A DNA stretch of 8,480 nt from CAZLLV01 sp964560325. Lineage in GTDB: Bacteria; Acidobacteriota; Thermoanaerobaculia; Multivoradales; DATKCC01. The stretch spans positions 1-8,480 of the forward strand of contig CAZLLV010000485.1 in the NCBI GenBank assembly GCA_964560325.1. The letters are read 5' to 3'. Below are positions 1 through 4,467 of the stretch, piece after piece. Positions within the stretch are counted from its first letter, which is position 1. Each line of letters begins with the position of its first letter. Both the position numbers and the translations under genes were made by a program. Under the pieces are notes generated by a model. That model ran no database searches and was not told where the DNA came from. It worked only from the letters and a program-made list of their open reading frames with translations.

Positions 1-1
1 G

Positions 2-844
2 CTGGAGACCGATCTCACCGGCGGGCCGCTGCTCCTCGACGCCGACGCCACCCGCCTCACCCAGGTCTTCTCCAACCTGCTCAACAACGCCGCCCGCTAT
101 ACGCCGCGCGGCGGAACGGTGCGGATCGAGACTTCGCGGGAGCGGGCGGACGGCGGCGACTGGGCGGTGGTGCGCGTCGTCGACTCGGGCGCGGGCCTGA
201 GCGCCGAGGCGCGCGAGCGGGTGTTCGAGATGTTCTATCAACGGGACCCGGAAGCCTCGGCGCAGATCCCCGAAGAGGGCGGGCTCGGCATCGGGCTGAC
301 GCTGGTGCGCTCGCTGGTCGAGCTCCACGGCGGCCGGGTGACGGCGGCGAGCGAGGGCGCGGGCCGGGGCAGCGTCTTCACCGTTCGGCTGCCGCTCCTC
401 TCCTCGGAGGGTGCGGAGGAGGAGCCGGCCAAAGGCGCCGCGGAGGCGCCGGAGCCGGACGACGCTCGCGAGGCGCGCTCCGGGCTCCGCATCCTCCTGG
501 TCGACGACAACCGGGACGCCGCCGACGCGCTCGGGACCCTGCTCGAGCTCCGAGGCCACCGGGTGACGACCGTCTACGCCGGCGCGGCGGCGATCGAAGC
601 GGGCGCCACGCTGCGGCCGGAGGTCGTGCTCCTCGATCTCGGGATGCCGGAGCTCGACGGCTTCGAGACCGCCCGCCGTCTGCGCGCCGAGCCGTGGGGG
701 CGCGACGCGGCGCTCGTGGCACTCACCGGCTGGGGCCAGGAGAGCGACCGGAAGAAGACCCGCGACGCCGGCTTCGACCGCCACCTGGTCAAGCCGGTCG
801 ACTTCCCGCGCCTCGAAGAGCTGCTGCGGGAGCTCTCCGGCTGA
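2..844 (+). CDS. Hybrid sensor histidine kinase/response regulator, C-terminal part (5' truncated by window edge)
   Basis: This is the C-terminal part of a two-component hybrid kinase. The frame is open to the left edge, so sensor and dimerisation domains lie outside; 280 residues are visible. The first ~130 form the ATP-binding (HATPase_c) domain. The N box has Asn at visible residues 25 and 29 in SNLLNNAARYTP, the G1 box is DSGAG (61-65), the F box FEMFY (75-79), and the G2 box GGLGIGL lies near 93-99. After an acidic, Ala/Glu-rich linker comes a receiver domain (about 161-279) with the DD pair (168-169), phospho-acceptor Asp 212 in LLDLGMP, Thr 242 in ALTGWG and Lys 264 in VKP. All key residues are intact, so autophosphorylation and phosphotransfer to its own receiver are expected. 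No DNA-binding domain follows; the protein ends with the receiver. The input signal and downstream partner cannot be read from this window. Confidence 0.93.
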   Translation: METDLTGGPLLLDADATRLTQVFSNLLNNAARYTPRGGTVRIETSRERADGGDWAVVRVVDSGAGLSAEARERVFEMFYQRDPEASAQIPEEGGLGIGLTLVRSLVELHGGRVTAASEGAGRGSVFTVRLPLLSSEGAEEEPAKGAAEAPEPDDAREARSGLRILLVDDNRDAADALGTLLELRGHRVTTVYAGAAAIEAGATLRPEVVLLDLGMPELDGFETARRLRAEPWGRDAALVALTGWGQESDRKKTRDAGFDRHLVKPVDFPRLEELLRELSG

Positions 845-852
845 AAGCTCGT

Positions 853-876
853 GCTCTGACGCTCCCCGGTCAGGGC
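853..876. terminator. Candidate bidirectional terminator hairpin between convergent genes
   Basis: An inverted repeat, GCTCTGAC (853-860) and GTCAGGGC (869-876), gives an 8-bp stem with one G-T wobble and an 8-base loop. It sits in the 25-bp gap between the kinase stop and the convergent exported-protein gene, and it includes that gene's TGA (870-872). There is no T-run on either side, so it would be a weak or atypical intrinsic terminator, or simply chance in GC-rich DNA. Confidence 0.3.
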
Positions 877-1388
877 TGCCCGGCGAGATCCTCGCGCGCC
901 AGCTCCTGGGCGAGGTCGACCACCCCCTCCTCGTACGAGAGCTGGTAGAGCAGCCAGCGGTCGTCCGGGCGGTAGAAGCTGAAGTGGAACTGGAGCGGCT
1001 GGCGCTCGTAGAAGCCGATGTACCAGGCGTAGACGAACCGGTCCGAGATCCGCCGCACGGCCAGCCGCTCGTTGCCCAGGTACCCACCGACCAGGTCCGA
1101 CAGGCCGCCGAACTGAGTCTGGAGCGTCGTGAGCTGGTCGGAGACCGAGCTCACCCACGGGTTGCCGGCGTAGAGAGTGTCGATCGCCTCGACCGGCTCC
1201 CCCGCCTCCACGCGCTCGAAGAAGGTCTCGATCTGCTCCTCCCACGGCACGGCCGGCGCCGCTTCGGCGGCCGCCGCTCGCGCGCGCTCCTCGGCGCCCT
1301 CTCCCGCATCCTGCGCGAGCGCCGGGCCGGCGGCCGCGAGGCCGGCCAGCGACAGCGCCCAGACCACGATCCCGATCGATCTCCGCAT
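870..1388 (-). CDS. Small exported protein of unknown function
   Basis: A 172-residue protein I do not recognise by name. The N-terminus is a standard signal peptide: two Arg, a hydrophobic core (residues 5-20), and a likely signal peptidase I site after ALA (25/26). No cysteine is present, so it is not a lipoprotein. An Ala/Glu-rich stretch (26-48) precedes a globular region rich in aromatics: VPWEEQIETFFERVEAG, then YAGNPW, and a C-terminal half with FVYAWYIGFYERQPLQFHF and FYRPDDRWLLYQLSYE. Alternating aromatic strands ending in a 'DDRWLLYQL' strand after an N-terminal helix recall NTF2-like/SnoaL-type folds; this is inference from pattern only. The ATG is supported by GGAGGAG at 1396-1402, 7 bases upstream. 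It lies convergent to the kinase and divergent from the SDR gene, so it is probably a single-gene unit. Confidence 0.82.
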   Translation of the reverse strand: MRRSIGIVVWALSLAGLAAAGPALAQDAGEGAEERARAAAAEAAPAVPWEEQIETFFERVEAGEPVEAIDTLYAGNPWVSSVSDQLTTLQTQFGGLSDLVGGYLGNERLAVRRISDRFVYAWYIGFYERQPLQFHFSFYRPDDRWLLYQLSYEEGVVDLAQELAREDLAGQP

Positions 1389-1395
1389 CTCTCGA

Positions 1396-1402
1396 CTCCT
1401 CC
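1396..1402 (-). promoter_or_regulatory. Strong ribosome binding site for the exported protein
   Basis: GGAGGAG on the minus strand, 7 bases before the ATG at 1388. It fixes the start and is among the best Shine-Dalgarno matches in the window. Confidence 0.7.
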
Positions 1403-1451
1403 GTCGTTCGCCTGCTCGGGTGGTGCGGCGACTCTACCGCGATCGCCCCCC

Positions 1452-1468
1452 GGCCGCCCGGCGCGGCC
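1452..1468. repeat. Inverted repeat in the divergent intergenic gap
   Basis: GGCCGC (1452-1457) and GCGGCC (1463-1468) form a perfect 6-bp inverted repeat around a 5-base centre. It lies in the 111-bp gap (1389-1499) between the divergent exported-protein and SDR genes, 31 bp before the proposed SDR start. No convincing -35/-10 pair was found in this gap on either strand. The repeat could be an operator or a leader hairpin, but GC-rich 6-bp palindromes arise easily by chance. Confidence 0.25.
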
Positions 1469-1499
1469 ACGCGCACGCGGCTTGCAACGCAGCAGCACC

Positions 1500-2537
1500 G
1501 TGACCACCCACCGCTCTCCCGAAGGCTCGATCCTGCTGACCGGCGCCACCGGCTTCGTCGGCCGTCACCTCTACCCCGCGCTCGACGCCGCCGGTCTGGC
1601 CGTCGTCTGCGGCACCCGCGACCCCGAGCGCGCCCGGCGCCGCTTCCCCGAGCGCGAGTGGGTCGAGATCGACCTCGATCGGCCCCACACGCTGGAGCCG
1701 GCGCTCGCCGGCCATCGCAAGGCCTTCTACCTGGTCCACGGCATGGGCGGCGGCGGAGACGGCGACGAGAGCGACTACGTGGAGCGGGAGTCCGGCGCGG
1801 CGCGCGACTTCGCGGCGGCGGCCGCCCGGGCCGGGCTCGACCGGATCGTCTACCTGGGCGCCGTGGCGCCCCCCGGAAAGCCGTCGCGACACCTGGCGAG
1901 CCGCCTCGCCGTGGGCGAGATCCTGCGCGCCGGCGAGGTGCCGGCCGTCGAGCTGCGGGCCGCGATGGTGGCCGGTACCGGCGGGTCGAGCTGGCGGATC
2001 GTCCGCGACCTCGCCAAGCGCCTGCCGGTGATGGTGCTGCCGAGCTGGCTCCACAACCGCTCGTCGCCGGTCTTCGTCGACGACGCGGCGGTAGCGCTCC
2101 TCGGCGCGCTCGATCTCGAAGGCTCCGGCTGGTTCGATCTCCCCGGACCGGAGGTGGTCAGCCATCGCGACCTCCTCGTCCGGGTGGCGAAGCGCTTCGG
2201 CTTCGAGCCGAGGATGGTCGACGTGCCGTTCGTCACGCCGCGCCTGTCGAGCTACTGGATCGGCCTGGTGAGCGGTGCGGATCTCTCGCTCGCGCGCGAG
2301 CTGGTGGAAGGGCTGACCTCGGATCTGCTGCCGAGCGGCGAGTCGATCTGGGACCGGCTGCCCGGCCGGCGCCCCACCCCGCTCGACCGGGCGATCCGCG
2401 AGGCGATCGAGGACGAAGGGCAGGAGGGAGGGAGGGCGGACGCCTGGAAGAGCGCCCCGACGGCGCACCGGGAGGAGGCCATCCGCGCGCGCGTCGTCGC
2501 CGGTGCCGACGCGGAGCCGGAGAGCGCGAGCCGGTGA
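1500..2537 (+). CDS. NAD(P)-binding atypical short-chain dehydrogenase/reductase (nucleoside-diphosphate-sugar epimerase-like)
   Basis: A 345-residue Rossmann-fold protein. The nucleotide-binding loop TGATGFVG (residues 14-21) follows strand ILL. Typical atypical-SDR landmarks come next: AFYLVHGMGGGG (75-86), DRIVYLGAV (114-122), RHLASRLAVGEILR (130-143) and, near the C-terminus, TPRLSSYWIGLV (246-257). The classical YxxxK catalytic pair is absent, which is normal for this NmrA/SDR_a5-like group of NAD(P)H-binding proteins whose substrates are mostly unknown; enzymatic activity is therefore uncertain. The C-terminal 45 residues are charged and low-complexity. The GTG at 1500 is chosen because it leaves a short lead into the Rossmann strand; no clear Shine-Dalgarno supports it, and a TTG at 1482 is an alternative. 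The same frame is open farther left, but that part is antisense to the exported-protein gene. The stop overlaps the next gene's GTG (GTGA), indicating a two-gene operon. Confidence 0.87.
   Translation: MTTHRSPEGSILLTGATGFVGRHLYPALDAAGLAVVCGTRDPERARRRFPEREWVEIDLDRPHTLEPALAGHRKAFYLVHGMGGGGDGDESDYVERESGAARDFAAAAARAGLDRIVYLGAVAPPGKPSRHLASRLAVGEILRAGEVPAVELRAAMVAGTGGSSWRIVRDLAKRLPVMVLPSWLHNRSSPVFVDDAAVALLGALDLEGSGWFDLPGPEVVSHRDLLVRVAKRFGFEPRMVDVPFVTPRLSSYWIGLVSGADLSLARELVEGLTSDLLPSGESIWDRLPGRRPTPLDRAIREAIEDEGQEGGRADAWKSAPTAHREEAIRARVVAGADAEPESASR
2418..2436 (+). other. G-quadruplex-forming motif inside the SDR gene
   Basis: Four GGG runs separated by 5, 1 and 1 bases (2418-2420, 2426-2428, 2430-2432, 2434-2436) match the canonical G3N1-7 quadruplex pattern on the coding strand. 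It falls in the low-complexity tail-coding region about 100 bp before the stop and the coupled start of the next gene. Formation in vivo is not shown by the sequence. Confidence 0.45.
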
Positions 2538-3211
2538 GCCGGGCGGGGTGGGAGGAGGTCCCGCGCACGCGACGCGCGCTCTTCGCCGTGGCGGTGGCGA
2601 CGGCGCTCATGGCCGCCGTCCTCTTCTATCTCCACACGGTGAATCTCTGGCTGGTCACCGGCATCGTCGGCGCCGTCATCCTCGCCCTCGGGCTGTGGGC
2701 GGCGGGACGCCGGATCGTGCCGCGCCTCGCGCCGGGGCTCGGAAGGGCCGGGAGGCGGCAGGGACGCTTCGTCGCCAGCCTCGGCATCGGCCTCGCGGCC
2801 GGTGTCGCGATGGTGCTCGCGACCCACGCGGGCTTCCGGCTCCTCGACGGAGCGCTGCCCACTCTCCGCCCGCTGGTCGAGCGCCTCTACGCCGACCTCC
2901 AGGCGCCGCCGGGGCCGCTCGCGGCGCTGCCGGTGGTCTTCCTGGTCGTCCTCTCGGAAGAGGTGGTCTGGCGCTCGGTGCTCCTCGACGCGCTGCGGCC
3001 GAAGCTCGGCGGCGCTCCGGCGCTCGCGCTCGCCACCGCCGTCTACGCCGTGCCGCAGCTCGTCGCCGGCAACTGGGCGCTCCTGGCCGCGGCGGTCGGG
3101 GGCGGCGTCGTGTGGGGCGCGCTCTACCTCCTCCGCCGCGACCTGGTGGCGCCCTTCGTCTGCCACCTCCTCTGGGACGTGGCGATCTTCGTCGCCTGGC
3201 CGCTGGTGTAG
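2534..3211 (+). CDS. CPBP-family (CAAX-protease/bacteriocin-processing-like) intramembrane protease homologue
   Basis: A 225-residue multi-pass membrane protein. Hydrophobic segments lie near residues 16-32, 38-57, 81-97, 128-140, 160-175, 180-200 and 207-224. The CPBP (Abi, Rce1-like) signature is present: motif 1 EEVVWR (E142, E143, R147) and motif 3 HLLWD (H211, D215). Motif 2, normally F/YxxxH, reads YAVPQ (171-175), so Gln replaces the expected His. In the family, the motif 1 glutamates with motif 2 and 3 histidines form the active site, so activity may be altered or lost; alternatively the subfamily tolerates Gln. Substrate unknown; bacterial members include CAAX-like proteases and bacteriocin-immunity proteins. 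The GTG at 2534 overlaps the SDR stop by 4 bases (GTGA), with GGAGAG at 2519-2524 as a plausible ribosome site. Translational coupling suggests the two proteins are needed together. Confidence 0.88.
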   Translation: MSRAGWEEVPRTRRALFAVAVATALMAAVLFYLHTVNLWLVTGIVGAVILALGLWAAGRRIVPRLAPGLGRAGRRQGRFVASLGIGLAAGVAMVLATHAGFRLLDGALPTLRPLVERLYADLQAPPGPLAALPVVFLVVLSEEVVWRSVLLDALRPKLGGAPALALATAVYAVPQLVAGNWALLAAAVGGGVVWGALYLLRRDLVAPFVCHLLWDVAIFVAWPLV

Positions 3212-3214
3212 CGC

Positions 3215-3231
3215 GGCGAATGTTGCTCGCC
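3215..3231. terminator. Weak hairpin between convergent CPBP and vapC-like genes
   Basis: GGCGA (3215-3219) and TCGCC (3227-3231) can pair around a 7-base loop within the 26-bp gap separating two convergent genes. The stem is only 5 bp and no T-tract follows, so this is a low-confidence terminator candidate. No better structure was seen in the gap. Confidence 0.18.
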
Positions 3232-3237
3232 CGGATG

Positions 3238-3681
3238 TCAGGTGGGACGGCCGCCGACGAGCTCGAGGAAGCCGAAGAGCTCGAAGTCGCGGGTGTTCCA
3301 GGTGGCGAGGCGGGAGACGCCGGCCGCCTCCAGGGTGGCGGCGAGGGCGGTGTCGAGGATGCGCTTCCTGCCCAGGCGGTGGCGGCGCAGCAGCTCGACG
3401 GCGCGGTCGAGCACCCCGGGCGGCGCCGTGATCCGCTCGATCTCCGGTGCGTTCCAGAGACCCTGGGCGAGATCGACCGCCTCCTCCATCGGCAGCGGCC
3501 GGGTGAACCGGCGGCGATCGGTCGCCACGTGCATCAGCTCGTAGAGAACCTGGGCGGTCAGGCCGAGGCGCTGACCGCGCCAGGCGATCTCCTGCTCGAG
3601 GAGCTTGCGCGCCTCCGCGTGCCGGTCGGCACCGGCGAGCGCCCAGCTCACCAGCACGTCGGTGTCGACCGCCAGGATCAC
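3238..3681 (-). CDS. vapC: VapC-family toxin, PIN-domain ribonuclease
   Basis: A 147-residue PIN-domain protein, the usual VapC length. The N-terminal strand ILAVDTDVLV carries the first acidic residues (D6, D8); E48 follows in VLYELMHV, D110 in KRILDTALAA, and D132 in the C-terminal signature TWNTRDFELFG. These are the four clustered acids that bind Mg2+/Mn2+ in PIN nucleases, and all are intact. VapC toxins typically cleave tRNA or rRNA and are held inactive by the cognate antitoxin; the target here is unknown. Translation starts at a GTG (3679-3681) overlapping the antitoxin's TGA in a GTGA arrangement. The upstream ribosome site is poor, which fits translational coupling that keeps toxin synthesis dependent on antitoxin translation. 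It is the last gene of the minus-strand group and converges with the CPBP gene. Confidence 0.92.
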   Translation of the reverse strand: MILAVDTDVLVSWALAGADRHAEARKLLEQEIAWRGQRLGLTAQVLYELMHVATDRRRFTRPLPMEEAVDLAQGLWNAPEIERITAPPGVLDRAVELLRRHRLGRKRILDTALAATLEAAGVSRLATWNTRDFELFGFLELVGGRPT

Positions 3682-3938
3682 GCGGGGTCGGCCTCGGAGC
3701 CCGGCACCCGCTCTTCGAGCATCTCGCCGAAGAGCTCGCTCCGGTGGAAGGGCGCGACCTGCTCGCCGACGTCGGCCGGCGGGCGGTCGAAGAGCGACGG
3801 ACCGCTCCGCCGCTCCCGCACCACGTACTCCGCCATCGCCTCGCGGATCTCCTCCGCCACCGGCCGGTGGCGCCGGGACGCGATCCGCTTCAGCTCTTCG
3901 TAGACGTCCTCTTCGACGTGGACCGAGATCGGTTTCAT
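3678..3938 (-). CDS. vapB: VapB-like antitoxin, ribbon-helix-helix (CopG/Arc type)
   Basis: An 86-residue antitoxin upstream of and overlapping the toxin. The N-terminal ~45 residues fit a ribbon-helix-helix DNA-binding domain: strand KPISVHVEEDV, helix YEELKRIASRR, turn, then helix AEEIREAMAEYVVRERR. The remaining ~40 residues (containing PSLFDRPPADVGEQ and FHRSELFGEMLEE) are polar and probably disordered, the part that in this type wraps the PIN toxin and blocks its active site. RHH antitoxins autorepress by binding palindromes in their own promoter, and one is present just upstream (3952-3964). The ATG at 3938 has no Shine-Dalgarno; the promoter position suggests a leaderless or near-leaderless message. 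The assignment to VapB is by context and fold, since RHH antitoxins pair with several toxin families. Confidence 0.9.
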   Translation of the reverse strand: MKPISVHVEEDVYEELKRIASRRHRPVAEEIREAMAEYVVRERRSGPSLFDRPPADVGEQVAPFHRSELFGEMLEERVPGSEADPA

Positions 3939-3944
3939 GGCGAC

Positions 3945-3973
3945 AACCTATATCGGAATCCGATGGCTGTCAA
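3945..3973 (-). promoter_or_regulatory. Putative sigma-70-type promoter of the vapBC-like operon
   Basis: A perfect -35 TTGACA (minus strand, 3973-3968) lies one base after the stop codon of the upstream Cys-rich gene. The -10 is either TATAGG (3952-3947, 15-bp spacer) or TAGGTT (3950-3945, 17-bp spacer). Either choice predicts transcription starting at about 3938-3941, at or within a few bases of the antitoxin ATG, hence a leaderless or nearly leaderless mRNA. Such an AT-containing island stands out in this GC-rich window. Confidence 0.6.
3952..3964. promoter_or_regulatory. 13-bp palindromic operator candidate between -35 and -10 of vapBC
   Basis: ATCGGA (3952-3957), one central base (3958), then TCCGAT (3959-3964): a perfect 6+1+6 palindrome. 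It occupies the spacer between the putative -35 and -10 and touches the TATAGG form of the -10. The one-base centre makes it unsuitable as an RNA hairpin but suitable as a dimer-binding DNA site. Autorepression by the ribbon-helix-helix antitoxin, alone or with the toxin, is the natural reading. A second, 9-base match (ATCGGATTC) occurs at 3982-3990, 30 bp farther upstream. Confidence 0.6.
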
Positions 3974-3974
3974 C

Positions 3975-4460
3975 TCAGGTGATCGGATTCTTCGGGTTCA
4001 TGCCGCCGCAGCCGTTGTCGTGGAACGACTTGTTGCAGCTCCCGGTGTAGCAGATGTCGCCCGAGAAGCCGCCCTCCGGCTGGATGAAGCGGTGCCAGTC
4101 CGCAGCGGCCTGGCGCACCTCCTCGACCGTGGCGCCCTTCTCCGTGATCAGGTGCTTCGACAGGCCCCAGGTCGACTTCGCCATGTTGCACGGGCAGCAG
4201 CAGGTCGCGGCCGTGTTGTCGTTGCAGCAGGGCGCCGGCAGCGCCGACAGCGCCTCGACGCGGACCGCCTCCTGCTCGGGGGTGAGCTCGATCGAGTCGT
4301 CGTAGCCGATGAACTCGACCGTCTGGGAGGCCACGTCGTGGAGCTCGATGCCGTGGACCGTGGTGATCGGCTCCGCCGCGTTGCCGGCGAAGGCGAAGGT
4401 GGCGAGGGCGGCGACGGCCAGCACGGCCGCGCCGAGGACGAGGTAGCTCTTGCGATTCAT
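3975..4460 (-). CDS. Exported cysteine-rich protein in a copper/silver efflux operon (putative metal-binding)
   Basis: A 161-residue protein without a gene name I can assign. A signal peptide or single N-terminal anchor is clear: MNRK, hydrophobic core (6-24), possible cleavage after AFA (25/26). The mature part has nine cysteines in two clusters: CC at 78-79 and CCCPC at 87-91 followed by NMAKSTWGLSKHLI, then C137, C142 and C151 in CYTGSC...NGCGGM. His 103, 123, 147 and Met 93, 154 add further potential ligands. Between the clusters is a helical segment (EKGATVEEVRQAAADWHRFI). Such a dense set of soft ligands outside the cytoplasm, directly behind a cusBA-like pair, suggests Cu(I)/Ag(I) binding, delivery to the pump, or a thiol-redox role. 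It may relate distantly to PCYCGC-motif proteins, which I cannot verify. The ATG lies 7 bases after the cusA-like stop, with GGAGGG (4477-4472) upstream. Confidence 0.85.
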   Translation of the reverse strand: MNRKSYLVLGAAVLAVAALATFAFAGNAAEPITTVHGIELHDVASQTVEFIGYDDSIELTPEQEAVRVEALSALPAPCCNDNTAATCCCPCNMAKSTWGLSKHLITEKGATVEEVRQAAADWHRFIQPEGGFSGDICYTGSCNKSFHDNGCGGMNPKNPIT

Positions 4461-4467
4461 GGTCTTC

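Noticed and set aside
2..844. The hybrid kinase considered as the copper sensor of the efflux operon
   Set aside because: It is on the other strand, separated by about 2.4 kb and other operons; the sensor domain is outside the window and the protein ends in a receiver with no DNA-binding domain, so nothing links it to metal.
984..1499. Upstream extension of the SDR frame
   Set aside because: This part is antisense to the exported-protein gene with its signal peptide and strong ribosome site, and it adds no domain. The Rossmann fold begins just after the GTG at 1500.
1434..2468. Minus-strand 344-codon frame opposite the SDR gene
   Set aside because: Compositionally a codon shadow (Arg/Ala/His/Glu-rich), with no recognisable motif and no ribosome site noted.
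1658..2533. Upstream extension of the CPBP frame
   Set aside because: It overlaps the SDR gene in another frame and is Arg/Gly/Ala-rich low-complexity; the GTG at 2534 with the GTGA overlap and a ribosome site gives a normal-length CPBP protein.
2503..3903. Plus-strand 466-codon frame spanning the CPBP and vapBC region
   Set aside because: It runs out of frame through the CPBP gene and antisense to vapC and vapB, both of which have intact family motifs.
3952..3964. Palindrome considered as an intrinsic terminator for the cus-like operon
   Set aside because: A one-base centre cannot form a stable RNA loop without losing pairs, and there is no T-tract; a DNA operator fits better.
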